A stretch of 47,719 bases of DNA from Rhodobacteraceae bacterium EhC02 (GTDB lineage Bacteria > Pseudomonadota > Alphaproteobacteria > Rhodobacterales > Rhodobacteraceae), in NCBI GenBank assembly GCA_001650895.1, contig LXYH01000056.1:1-47719 (forward strand). Direction: 5' to 3'. This document shows positions 7,388 to 15,825 of this stretch, in pieces. The translations under genes and the position numbers were made by a program. The notes beneath the pieces are model-generated. The model saw nothing but the letters and a program-made list of their open reading frames with translations, was not told where the DNA came from and ran no database searches. Position 1 is the stretch's first letter. Every line of letters starts with the position of its first letter.

Positions 7388-8692
7388 ATGACACGCACCG
7401 ACATCGCCGGTGTCTCCGGCATCTATTCCCGTCGCGAATCCGAGGCGCGCAGCTATTGCCGCAGCTTTCCCACGGAATTCGTCAAATCCAGCAACGCCAC
7501 GATGACCGACGCGGCGGGGCGCGACTATATCGACTTTCTGGCGGGTTGTTCCTCGCTGAACTACGGGCACAACGACCCGGACATGAAGGATGCGCTGATC
7601 GCCCATATCGCAGCGGATGGCGTGACCCATGGTCTGGACATGCATACGCAGGCCAAGACCGCCTTTCTGGAAACCTTCGAGGAACTGATCCTCAAGCCGC
7701 GCGGCATGGATCACAAGATCATGCTGACCGGCCCCACCGGCACCAACGCGGTCGAGGCCGCGATGAAGCTGGCCCGCAAGGTCACGGGGCGGCACAATAT
7801 CGTGGCCTTCACCAACGGTTTCCACGGCATGACGCTGGGTGCACTGGGTGCGACCGGCAACGCCGGCAAGCGCGGCGGCGCAGGCATGCCGATCCCCGGC
7901 GTGACCCACCTGCCCTATGAAGGCGCCTTCGGCCCCGAGGTCGACACGCTGGCGCAGATCGAGATGATGCTGGACAACCCCTCGTCGGGCATGGATGCGC
8001 CCGCGGCCTTCCTGCTGGAACCCGTGCAGGGCGAAGGCGGTCTGAACGCCGCATCTGCCGCATGGATCAAGGGCATCGCGGCCTTGGCCAAGCGCCATGG
8101 CGCGCTGCTGATCCTTGATGACATCCAGGCGGGCATCGGGCGCACAGGCACGTTCTTTTCCTTCGAAGAGATGGGTGTCGTCCCCGACATGATCCCGCTG
8201 GCAAAATCGCTGTCGGGCATGGGCCTGCCCTTCGCGGCCCTGCTGATCCGGCCCGAATTCGACATCTGGAAGCCGGCCGAGCACAACGGCACCTTCCGGG
8301 GCAACAACCACGCCTTCGTCACGGCGCGTGTCGCGCTGAAGAAATTCTGGTCGGACGACAGGTTCCAGACCGAGATCGCGGAAAAGGCCAAGGTGCTGAA
8401 CCAGCGCCTTGCTGATATCGCCGCTTTGGTGCCCGGCGCAACCCTGAAGGGGCGCGGCATGATGCAGGGTGTCGATGTGACCTCGGGCGAGCTGGCCGGT
8501 GCGATCTGCGCCGACTGTTTCGATCAGGGCCTGATCATCGAGACCTCGGGCGCCCATGACGAGGTGGTCAAGGTGCTGGCGCCGCTGACCATCCCGATGG
8601 CGCAACTCAGGGCCGGGCTCGACATCCTCGAGGCGGCAACCCGCGCCCGGACCGCCACCCATGGCCACAGCCACAAGATTGCAGCGGAGTAA
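7388..8692 (+). CDS. ectB: Diaminobutyrate--2-oxoglutarate aminotransferase
   Basis: This 434-residue class III PLP-dependent aminotransferase converts L-aspartate-beta-semialdehyde and glutamate into L-2,4-diaminobutyrate. The phosphate-binding GPTGTNAVEAAMKLARK motif (115-131), the cofactor-contacting LILDDIQAG (241-249) and the Schiff-base lysine Lys 273 in PLAKSLSGMGLPFA are all present. Length and position between ectA and ectC are normal. AAAGG precedes the ATG. The stop is 6 bp from the ectC start, implying translational coupling. Confidence 0.97.
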   Translation: MTRTDIAGVSGIYSRRESEARSYCRSFPTEFVKSSNATMTDAAGRDYIDFLAGCSSLNYGHNDPDMKDALIAHIAADGVTHGLDMHTQAKTAFLETFEELILKPRGMDHKIMLTGPTGTNAVEAAMKLARKVTGRHNIVAFTNGFHGMTLGALGATGNAGKRGGAGMPIPGVTHLPYEGAFGPEVDTLAQIEMMLDNPSSGMDAPAAFLLEPVQGEGGLNAASAAWIKGIAALAKRHGALLILDDIQAGIGRTGTFFSFEEMGVVPDMIPLAKSLSGMGLPFAALLIRPEFDIWKPAEHNGTFRGNNHAFVTARVALKKFWSDDRFQTEIAEKAKVLNQRLADIAALVPGATLKGRGMMQGVDVTSGELAGAICADCFDQGLIIETSGAHDEVVKVLAPLTIPMAQLRAGLDILEAATRARTATHGHSHKIAAE

Positions 8693-8698
8693 GCAGAC

Positions 8699-9082
8699 AT
8701 GATCGTTCGTGATTTCAACATCGAGAAGAAGACGGACCGCAGAGTCGCGGACCAGAAATGGGAATCCGTGCGCCTGCTGCTGGCCGATGACGGAATGGGT
8801 TTTTCCTTCCACATCACCACGATTGAAGGCGGCAGCGAGCATACCTTCCACTACAAGAACCATTTCGAGAGCGTCTATTGCATCTCGGGCGAGGGCGAGA
8901 TCGAGGATCTGGCCACCGGCAAGTTGCACCAGATCACGCCCGGCGTGATGTATGCGCTGAACCTGCATGACAAGCACACGCTGCGCGCGCGCCGCGAACT
9001 GGTGCTGGCCTGCTGCTTCAACCCGCCCGTGACCGGCACCGAGGTGCATCGCGCCGACGGCTCCTACGCCGCCGCCGACTGA
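8699..9082 (+). CDS. ectC: L-ectoine synthase
   Basis: The 127-residue cupin cyclises N-gamma-acetyl-diaminobutyrate to ectoine by loss of water. It begins [21 protein letters not shown] as in other EctC proteins and contains the iron-binding cupin segment [19 protein letters not shown] and the C-terminal [22 protein letters not shown] stretch. No ectD (ectoine hydroxylase) follows; the next gene is the specialised aspartokinase, so this locus should yield ectoine rather than 5-hydroxyectoine unless ectD lies elsewhere. Confidence 0.96.
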   Translation: MIVRDFNIEKKTDRRVADQKWESVRLLLADDGMGFSFHITTIEGGSEHTFHYKNHFESVYCISGEGEIEDLATGKLHQITPGVMYALNLHDKHTLRARRELVLACCFNPPVTGTEVHRADGSYAAAD

Positions 9083-9157
9083 TCCACCCGATCCATCCAG
9101 ACACATGACCCAACACGAAAGGGCGACCGGCCGACATGACGCCGGCGCGATTCCCAC

Positions 9158-10591
9158 ATGACACATACCGTTGAAAAGATCGGCGGCACCTGCATGAGCC
9201 GCGCCCCCGAACTGCTGGACAGTCTCTATCTGCGCGATGATCCCTATGGGCGCATCTTCGTGGTCTCGGCCTTCGGCGGGATCACCAATGCGCTGCTGGA
9301 GCACAAGAAATCGGGCCAGTCCGGCGTCTACGCCCTGTTTGCCGATGCCGACAACGACGAAGGCTGGTCCGAAGCGCTGTCCGCGACCGGCGCCGAGATG
9401 ATGCGCGTGCATGGCGAGATCCTGACCGATGTGGGCGACCGCCAGCGCGCCGACGCCTTCGTGCGTGACCGGATCGAGGGTGCGCGCGCCTGCATGATCG
9501 ACCTGCAGCGCCTGTGCTCTTACGGGCATTTCCGGATCGAGGCGCATCTGATGACCCTGCGCGAGTTGCTGTCGGGTCTGGGCGAGGCGCATTCGGCCTT
9601 CGTCACCACGCTGCTGTTGAACCGGCACGGCGTCAACGCCCGCTTCGTCGATCTGACCGGCTGGCGCGACGATAGCCAGCCCAGCCTCGCCCAGCGCCTG
9701 GAACAGGGGCTGGAAGGGCTGGACCTGGCGTCGGATCTGCCCATCGTGACGGGCTATGCCCAGTGTTCCGAAGGTTTGATGCGCGAATATGACCGCGGCT
9801 ATACCGAGGTGGTCTTTGCCCATCTGGCCGCCCGGACCGGTGCCGCCGAGGCGATCATCCACAAGGAATTCCACCTCTCCAGCGCCGATCCCAAGCTGGT
9901 GGGCCTTGATGCCGTGCGCAAGATCGGGCGCACCTCTTACGACGTGGCCGATCAGCTGTCGAACCTAGGGATGGAGGCGATCCACCCCAACGCCGCCAAG
10001 ATCCTGCGTCAGGCCGATGTGCCGTTGCGGGTGAAACATGCCTTCGAGCCGGATGATCCCGGCACCTTCATCGGCCCCGATGGCGGCGCGGCGGGCCGGG
10101 TCGAGATGGTCACGGGTCTGGGCGTCTATGCGTTCGAACTGTTCGAACCCGACATGGTGGGCGCCAAGGGCTATGATGCGGCCATTCTGGACGCGCTGAC
10201 GCGGCATGACATCTGGATCGTGTCCAAGACGTCCAACGCCAACTGCATCACCCATTGGCTTGACGGATCGCTCAAGTCCATCCGCCGGGCGGAACGCGAT
10301 CTGGCCAAGCGCTTCCCCACGGCCGAGATCACGACCCGCAACCTCGCGCTGGTCTCGGTCATCGGCAGCGACCTGTCCAGCCTGGGCGTGATGCGGCGTG
10401 CGCTGAATGCGCTGGATGCGGCGGATATCCACCCCATCGCGATGCAGCAAGGCACCCGCCGGGTCGAGATGCAGGTGATGATCGACAAGTCGCAGATGGC
10501 GCAGACGATCAAGGTGCTGCACAAGGCGCTGATCGAGGATGCGCAGCAGTTTGATACCGCCACCGTCCAGCAGGCGATGGCCGCTGGGTGA
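9158..10591 (+). CDS. ask: Ectoine-pathway aspartate kinase (Ask_Ect)
   Basis: The 477-residue kinase begins VEKIGGTCMSR, the variant of the KFGGTS aspartokinase signature that marks the Ask_Ect branch, and ends in tandem ACT domains (VSVIGSDLSSLGVMRRALNAL and onward). It makes aspartyl phosphate, the committed precursor for diaminobutyrate. In the ectoine branch the enzyme is less sensitive to feedback by lysine and threonine, which explains a dedicated copy next to ectABC. A 75-bp gap separates it from ectC; the shared terminator at 10618-10642 ends the operon. Confidence 0.93.
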   Translation: MTHTVEKIGGTCMSRAPELLDSLYLRDDPYGRIFVVSAFGGITNALLEHKKSGQSGVYALFADADNDEGWSEALSATGAEMMRVHGEILTDVGDRQRADAFVRDRIEGARACMIDLQRLCSYGHFRIEAHLMTLRELLSGLGEAHSAFVTTLLLNRHGVNARFVDLTGWRDDSQPSLAQRLEQGLEGLDLASDLPIVTGYAQCSEGLMREYDRGYTEVVFAHLAARTGAAEAIIHKEFHLSSADPKLVGLDAVRKIGRTSYDVADQLSNLGMEAIHPNAAKILRQADVPLRVKHAFEPDDPGTFIGPDGGAAGRVEMVTGLGVYAFELFEPDMVGAKGYDAAILDALTRHDIWIVSKTSNANCITHWLDGSLKSIRRAERDLAKRFPTAEITTRNLALVSVIGSDLSSLGVMRRALNALDAADIHPIAMQQGTRRVEMQVMIDKSQMAQTIKVLHKALIEDAQQFDTATVQQAMAAG

Positions 10592-10617
10592 CAGGCATCA
10601 CACCCTCTGATCGACAG

Positions 10618-10642
10618 GGCGCGCGCCACGCAGGTGCGCGCC
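10618..10642 (+). terminator. Terminator after the ectABC-ask operon
   Basis: Arms GGCGCGC and GCGCGCC form a strong stem followed on the plus strand by TTATCCTTTTG. It directly abuts the stop codon of the convergent Hen1-like gene. The interrupted T-tract makes it weaker than a textbook terminator. Confidence 0.6.
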
Positions 10643-11236
10643 TTATCCTTTTGAAAACACCGCCATCTGGCTGGCGCCGCCCAGATCGGGATGCGCGCCC
10701 GCGATATCGCTGATCCGCACCGCGTAACCGGTCCGGTCCATGACGCCCCCGGCCCAGTCGCGAAACTGCGCCCTTGTCCATTCGAACCGGTGATCGGGCC
10801 TGCGGAACCGTGTCCTTGGCACCCCCAGCAGATCGTTGAATTCGGCATTGGGCGTGGTCACGATCACCCCGGCCGGGCGCATCACGCCGAACAGCGCCTG
10901 TTCCAGCGCGGGCAGTTGCGCGGGGGCCAGATGCTCGATCGTTTCCACAAGGCAGGCGCAATCGAACCCGGCAAGCTCGGGATGCGGCGCGGTCATCGAC
11001 CCCTCGCGCGCCTCGGCCCGCGCACCGCGCGGATGGCGCGCCAGCCTCGCGCGGCAAAGCTCCAGCGCGACCCTGTCCAGATCAAGCCCCACGATCTGCG
11101 CGATGTCCGGCTGATCCAGCAGGGGCAGCATCAGGTCACCCGACCCGCAGCCCAGGTCCAGCACCCGCCTGGCCCCCATGGCCTGCAACGCGCCCGTCAC
11201 CGCGTCCAGCCGTGCCTGATGCCACCAGTTGCTCAT
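10643..11236 (-). CDS. Hen1-like SAM-dependent RNA 3'-terminal 2'-O-methyltransferase
   Basis: The 197-residue class I methyltransferase has the SAM loop LDLGCGSGDL (26-35) and the full HEN1 metal signature: Glu 98, Glu 101 and His 102 in VETIEHL, and His 149 in RRPDHRFEWTR, 47 residues later as in characterised Hen1. The adjacent motifs VTTPNAEFN and FEWTRAQFRDWA are also typical. HEN1 uses Mn2+ to methylate the 3'-terminal ribose of RNAs; bacterial Hen1 normally has an extra N-terminal domain and pairs with the repair enzyme Pnkp. Here only the catalytic core is present, as in the eukaryotic small-RNA enzymes, and no pnkp is in the window. The ATG at 11236 starts the domain cleanly; no better start is visible. 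Confidence 0.78.
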   Translation of the reverse strand: MSNWWHQARLDAVTGALQAMGARRVLDLGCGSGDLMLPLLDQPDIAQIVGLDLDRVALELCRARLARHPRGARAEAREGSMTAPHPELAGFDCACLVETIEHLAPAQLPALEQALFGVMRPAGVIVTTPNAEFNDLLGVPRTRFRRPDHRFEWTRAQFRDWAGGVMDRTGYAVRISDIAGAHPDLGGASQMAVFSKG

Positions 11237-11360
11237 GGCTTGCGCCGGATCGTCATCCGATATCCCCTGCCCGGATCCCTGCCCGTGTCTTAGCAGAGAG
11301 TTTGGCACTGGACAGCCCCCAGCCCTTCGCCGATCATATTCAAAATTCGGAGGATATTGC

Positions 11361-12296
11361 ATGACACCCGCCCAGATGATCCGGCGACTTGCCCCGGCGA
11401 TCGCCCTGATCTGCATGATGCCGCCCGTGCAGGCCCTTGCCGATGTGCTGACCGTGCAGCCCGTGACCCAGGACATCTGGGCGCTGGTCGGCCCCAAGGA
11501 ACAGCGCGACGCGGACAACCTGGCCAACAACGCCACCTTCGGGCTGATCGTGACCCCGGCAGGCGCGGTGCTGGTCGATCCGGGCGGTTCCTGGAAGGGT
11601 GCCGCGATGCTCCATGACACCATCCGCACGATCACGGATCAACCGGTGACCCATGTGATCAATACCGGCGGGCAGGATCACCGCTGGCTGGGCAATAGCT
11701 ATTGGCAGGCACAGGGCGCGCAGGTCATCGCCTCGGATGAGGCCGTGGCGGATCAGGCCGCGCGCGGCTCGATGCAGATGAGCGGGCTGGCGCAATTGCT
11801 GGGCGACGGGCTTGCCGGCACGGAACCGGCCTTTGCCGACATCACCTTCGCGACCGATCACAGCCTCGAACTGGGGGGGCTGCGGATCGAGATCATGCAC
11901 CGTGGCCAGGCCCATACGCCGGGCGACAGCTATGTCTGGGTCCCCGCGCGCCAGACCGTGTTGACCGGCGATATCGTCTATACCGAACGCCTTCTGGGCA
12001 ACGGGCCGCAATCCAATGTCAAAAGCTGGATCGCCGTCTTCGAAGAGATGGCCCGCCTTGCCCCCCGGCACCTTGTGCCCGGTCACGGGGCCGCGACCAC
12101 GCTGGAACAGGCCACGCGCGACACCCATGACTACCTTGTGAACCTGCGCCAGCAGATCGGCGCCCTGATCGAGGCCGGCGGCACCATCATCGAGGCCCCC
12201 GGCATCGACCAGTCGGCCTTTACCTATCTGGAACAGTTCGACGCCTTGGCCGGACGCAATGCGCAGGCCGCCTATGAGCAGATGGAATGGGAATGA
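11361..12296 (+). CDS. Exported metallo-beta-lactamase-fold protein with altered zinc motif
   Basis: The 311-residue protein starts after CGGAGGA and has a signal peptide (residues 1 to about 28, with LAPAIALICMMPPVQALA), so it is exported. The fold is the metallo-beta-lactamase type: LVDPGG, then NTGGQDHRWLGN where most relatives have NTHxHxDHxxGN, then HRGQAHTPGD, TGDIVYTER and VPGHG. The first two zinc-1 histidines are thus replaced by Gly and Gln, while the Asp-His pair and later ligands remain. It resembles the SoxH/quinoprotein-relay type hydrolases of alphaproteobacteria. The substrate is unknown; a one-metal enzyme or a binding protein is possible. Confidence 0.75.
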   Translation: MTPAQMIRRLAPAIALICMMPPVQALADVLTVQPVTQDIWALVGPKEQRDADNLANNATFGLIVTPAGAVLVDPGGSWKGAAMLHDTIRTITDQPVTHVINTGGQDHRWLGNSYWQAQGAQVIASDEAVADQAARGSMQMSGLAQLLGDGLAGTEPAFADITFATDHSLELGGLRIEIMHRGQAHTPGDSYVWVPARQTVLTGDIVYTERLLGNGPQSNVKSWIAVFEEMARLAPRHLVPGHGAATTLEQATRDTHDYLVNLRQQIGALIEAGGTIIEAPGIDQSAFTYLEQFDALAGRNAQAAYEQMEWE

Positions 12297-12348
12297 CCCC
12301 GCGCAATAACACTTGAAGCGGCCCCGAATCTCACCTAGCTTTCCCTTG

Positions 12349-12436
<88 letters not shown>

Positions 12437-12511
12437 CCATCATTGGGCTTTTCGCGCCCCTGATCCGTCTCCTTGCAGCCGCTGATCCCCCAGACGCAAG
12501 GAAGACCGGGC

Positions 12512-13315
12512 ATGGCCCCCATCGCATTGACCATAGCAGGCTCCGACAGCGGGGGCGGCGCAGGCATTCAGGCCGATCTCAAGACATTCTCGGCCCTCGG
12601 CGTCTATGGGGCCAGCGTGATCACCGCGCTGACCGCGCAGAACACACGCGCCGTGACGCGTGTCGAACCCGCCAGCCCCGCGATGATCGCCGCCCAGATC
12701 GCGGCGGTCTTTGACGATCTGGACATTCGCGCGGTCAAGCTGGGCATGCTGGGCGCAGGCGATGCGATCCGCACGGTCGCGGCGGGCCTTCGGGCGCGTA
12801 CCGTGCCCATCGTCCTTGACCCGGTGATGATCGCGAAATCCGGCGATGCGCTGCTGCCGGATGAGGCGGTAGGCACCCTGCGCACCGATCTGCTGCCCAT
12901 GGCCACGCTGCTGACCCCGAACCTGCCCGAGGCCGCCCGTCTGCTCGACTGCGCCCCCGCGCAAGACGAGGCCGCGATGCAGGACCAGGGCCGCGCCCTG
13001 CTGTCGCTTGGCGCGACGGCCGTGCTGATGAAGGGCGGGCACGGCGCGGGCGATATCTGCACCGACCTGCTGATCACGGCGGACGGCACCCTGCGCCTGA
13101 CCGCGCCCCGGCGGGCGACGCGCAACACCCACGGCACCGGATGCACCCTGTCCGCGGCTGTCGCCGCCGGGCTGGCGCAGGGCATGGGGCTGGCCGCCGC
13201 CGTGACCCGCGCCCATGGCTATCTGCAAGGCGCGATTGCCGCCGCCGACATGCTGCGCATCGGCCATGGCCATGGCCCCGTGCATCATTTCCACGCGGTC
13301 TGGTCGCATGGCTGA
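12512..13315 (+). CDS. thiD: Hydroxymethylpyrimidine/phosphomethylpyrimidine kinase
   Basis: The 267-residue ribokinase-fold enzyme phosphorylates HMP and then HMP-P to HMP-PP. The N-terminal LTIAGSDSGGGAGIQADLKTF and the anion-hole motif NTHGTGCTLSAA identify it. AAGGAAG precedes the ATG. The C-terminus overlaps thiO by 8 bp. It is the first gene under the TPP riboswitch and can act on pyrimidine delivered by the ThiYZX transporter at the end of the operon. A thiC gene for de novo pyrimidine synthesis is absent here. Confidence 0.96.
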   Translation: MAPIALTIAGSDSGGGAGIQADLKTFSALGVYGASVITALTAQNTRAVTRVEPASPAMIAAQIAAVFDDLDIRAVKLGMLGAGDAIRTVAAGLRARTVPIVLDPVMIAKSGDALLPDEAVGTLRTDLLPMATLLTPNLPEAARLLDCAPAQDEAAMQDQGRALLSLGATAVLMKGGHGAGDICTDLLITADGTLRLTAPRRATRNTHGTGCTLSAAVAAGLAQGMGLAAAVTRAHGYLQGAIAAADMLRIGHGHGPVHHFHAVWSHG

Positions 13316-14282
13316 TGTCACCATCATCGGCGCGGGGGTCGCGGGCCTCTGGGCGGCCCATGCGCTGTCGCAGCGCGGCATCACCCCGCGCCTGATCGAC
13401 CGCCACGGCGCCCCCGGCGCGCATGGCTGTTCCTGGTGGGCGGGCGGCATGCTTGCGCCCTTCTGCGAAGGCGCCACATCCGAACCCGCCGTGATCGCCC
13501 ATGGACAGCGCGCCGCGTCAGACTGGGCCGGGGTGACCGAGGTGACGCAAAACGGCTCTCTCGTCGTCGCACTGGCCCGCGACCGGGCCGAACTGGACCG
13601 GTTCGCCCGCCGCACGTCAGGCCATGACCGGATCGGCGGCGCGGCGCTGGCCGATCTGGAACCCGACCTTGCAACGGCCGGGCGCGAGGCGCTGCTCTTC
13701 GGGACCGAAGCGCATCTGTCCCCGCGCCGCGCACTGGCCGATCTGGTCGCCGCGCTGGCGGTGAAAGGCATCACCATCGAACAGGCGGAGGCCACGCCCG
13801 ACGACATCCCCGGCACCGTGATCGACTGTCGTGGACTTGCCGCCAACCTGCCCGGACTGCGCGGCGTGCGCGGCGAGATGGTGATGCTGCGCACACCCGA
13901 TGTGACGCTGGCGCGCCCGGTGCGCCTGCTGCATCCGCGCCATCCGCTTTACATCGTGCCGCGCGGCGATGGTGTCTTCATGCTGGGCGCGACCCAGATC
14001 GAAAGCGCCGCCCCCGGCCCCGTGACCGCCCGCGCCCTGCTGGAACTGCTGTCAGCCGCCTATGCGCTGCACCCGGCCTTTGCCGAGGCGCAGGTGATCG
14101 AGACCGGCGCGGATCTGCGCCCCGCCTTTGCCGATCACGTCCCCCGCGTGATCCGCCGGGGCCGGGTGCTGCATCTGAACGGCCTTTTCCGCCACGGCTA
14201 TCTGATGGCCCCGGCACTGGCGCGGCAGGCGGCGGACTACCTGGAAACCGGCACGAAAGGAGACCTGTTCCATGAGGATTGA
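13308..14282 (+). CDS. thiO: Glycine oxidase / FAD-dependent ThiO
   Basis: The 324-residue flavoprotein begins MADVTIIGAGVAGLWAAHAL, a Rossmann FAD-binding GxGxxG motif, followed by the D-amino-acid-oxidase fold with SWWAGGMLAPFCEG and a C-terminal HLNGLFRHGYLMAP FAD-contact region. ThiO oxidises glycine to iminoacetate (dehydroglycine), the two-carbon-nitrogen unit of the thiazole. It starts inside thiD and overlaps thiS by 11 bp, so translation is probably coupled. Confidence 0.93.
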   Translation: MADVTIIGAGVAGLWAAHALSQRGITPRLIDRHGAPGAHGCSWWAGGMLAPFCEGATSEPAVIAHGQRAASDWAGVTEVTQNGSLVVALARDRAELDRFARRTSGHDRIGGAALADLEPDLATAGREALLFGTEAHLSPRRALADLVAALAVKGITIEQAEATPDDIPGTVIDCRGLAANLPGLRGVRGEMVMLRTPDVTLARPVRLLHPRHPLYIVPRGDGVFMLGATQIESAAPGPVTARALLELLSAAYALHPAFAEAQVIETGADLRPAFADHVPRVIRRGRVLHLNGLFRHGYLMAPALARQAADYLETGTKGDLFHED

Positions 14283-14469
14283 GGTAAACGGTGAAGCGCG
14301 CGACATCGCCGCCACCACCCTGGCGGATGCGCTGGCGGAACTGGGCTGGGGTGGCGCGAAGGTCGCGACCGCCCTGAACGGTGCGTTCGTTCCCGCCACG
14401 GCCCGCGCCGCGCAGCCCCTGCGCGACGGCGACCGGATCGAAGTCCTTGCCCCGATGCAGGGGGGCTGA
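14272..14469 (+). CDS. thiS: Sulfur carrier protein ThiS
   Basis: The 65-residue beta-grasp protein ends in MQGG, the di-glycine tail that is adenylated by ThiF and converted to a thiocarboxylate. AAAGGAG precedes its ATG, inside the end of thiO. The stop codon is immediately followed by the start of thiG. Confidence 0.95.
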   Translation: MRIEVNGEARDIAATTLADALAELGWGGAKVATALNGAFVPATARAAQPLRDGDRIEVLAPMQGG

Positions 14470-14470
14470 G

Positions 14471-15232
14471 ATGCGCGATTTCTATGGCGTGACGCTGGAC
14501 AGCCCCCTGATGCTGGGCACGGCGCAATACCCGTCCCCCGCCGTGATGGAGGCCGCGTTCCGCGCCTCTGGCGCATCCGTCGCCACGGTGTCGCTGCGCC
14601 GCGAAACCGGGGGCGGTCAGGCCTTCTGGCAGATCATCAAGGGGCTGGGCCTGCATGTGCTGCCCAATACCGCAGGCTGCTATTCCGCGCGCGAGGCGGT
14701 CACCACCGCCCGCATGGCCCGCGAGGTCTTCGAGACGAACTGGATCAAGCTTGAGGTGATCGGCCATGCCGACACGCTGCAACCCGATCCTTTCGGCCTG
14801 CTGGAGGCAGCCGAGACCCTTGCCGCCGAAGGTTTCCAGGTGTTTCCCTACACCACCGAGGACCAGGTGCTGGCGCAACGCCTTGTCGATGCGGGATGCC
14901 GCGTGCTGATGCCATGGGGCGCGCCCATCGGGTCCGGCCTGGGGCTGAACAACCGTTACGGGCTGCGCATGCTGCGCGCGGCCTTCCCGGACATTCCCAT
15001 GGTCGTGGATGCGGGGCTTGGCCTGCCCAGCCATGCCGCCGATGCGATGGAAATGGGCTTTGACGCGGTTCTTCTGAACACCGCCGTGGCGCAGGCCGAC
15101 GATCCCGTGGCAATGGCGACAGCATTCGGTCTGGCAGCGCGCGCGGGCCGGATGGCCCATGGTGCAGGCCCCATGGCCCCACGCGACATGGCCGTGCCCT
15201 CCACCCCCGTCATCGGAAAGGCCTGGCTATGA
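14471..15232 (+). CDS. thiG: Thiazole synthase
   Basis: The 253-residue TIM-barrel enzyme joins deoxyxylulose-5-phosphate, iminoacetate and ThiS-thiocarboxylate to form the thiazole phosphate. Lys 93 in [10 protein letters not shown] is the Schiff-base lysine, and the phosphate-binding regions [15 protein letters not shown] and [19 protein letters not shown] are intact. The start at 14471 follows the thiS stop with a ribosome binding site inside thiS; its stop overlaps the thiE start (ATGA). Confidence 0.96.
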   Translation: MRDFYGVTLDSPLMLGTAQYPSPAVMEAAFRASGASVATVSLRRETGGGQAFWQIIKGLGLHVLPNTAGCYSAREAVTTARMAREVFETNWIKLEVIGHADTLQPDPFGLLEAAETLAAEGFQVFPYTTEDQVLAQRLVDAGCRVLMPWGAPIGSGLGLNNRYGLRMLRAAFPDIPMVVDAGLGLPSHAADAMEMGFDAVLLNTAVAQADDPVAMATAFGLAARAGRMAHGAGPMAPRDMAVPSTPVIGKAWL

Positions 15233-15825
15233 CGCTGCCCCGTTTCTACCCGATCTTCGACAGCGCGTCATGGCTGGAACGCGCCCTGCCGCTGGGCGTG
15301 AAACTGGTGCAACTGCGCCTCAAGGACATGGAGGATGCGGCCTTGCGCGCCGAGATCCGCAAGGGTCTGGCGCTGGCGCGCCGGCATGGCGCGGCACTGG
15401 TGATCAATGACCACTGGCAGATCGCCATCGACGCGGGCGCGGACTGGCTGCACCTCGGGCAAGAGGATCTTGATATCGCCGACATCCCCGCGATCCGCCG
15501 CGCGGGGTTGAAGCTGGGCCTGTCCACCCATGACCATGCCGAACTGGACCGCGCCTTGGCGCTGTCCCCGGATTATGTCGCCCTCGGGCCGGTTTACCCG
15601 ACTATCCTCAAGCAGATGAAATGGCACCAGCAGGGGCTTGAACGCGTGACCGAATGGAAGCGCCTTGTCGGCAAGGTCCCCCTCTGCGCCATCGGGGGCC
15701 TGACCCCCGAGCGTGGCCGCGCCTGCCTTGCAGCCGGGGCCGATACCGTCGCGGCCGTGACCGACATCACCCTCAACCCCGCCCCCGAGGCGCGGATGCG
15801 CGACTGGCTGGAGGCATGCGGATGA
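15229..15825 (+). CDS. thiE: Thiamine-phosphate synthase
   Basis: The 198-residue TIM-barrel protein couples HMP-PP and thiazole phosphate to thiamine phosphate. Recognisable motifs are [32 protein letters not shown] and [10 protein letters not shown]. The pyrophosphate-loop region reads [13 protein letters not shown], a variant of the usual PVFPTxTK. It overlaps thiG by 4 bp and thiF by 4 bp. Confidence 0.93.
   Translation: MTLPRFYPIFDSASWLERALPLGVKLVQLRLKDMEDAALRAEIRKGLALARRHGAALVINDHWQIAIDAGADWLHLGQEDLDIADIPAIRRAGLKLGLSTHDHAELDRALALSPDYVALGPVYPTILKQMKWHQQGLERVTEWKRLVGKVPLCAIGGLTPERGRACLAAGADTVAAVTDITLNPAPEARMRDWLEACG

Noticed and set aside
6713-9874. A 1053-codon open frame on the minus strand opposite ectA-ectB-ectC-ask
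   Set aside because: High GC content removes stop codons on the opposite strand; the plus strand encodes four clear ectoine genes and the minus product is His/Gly/Arg-rich with no motif.
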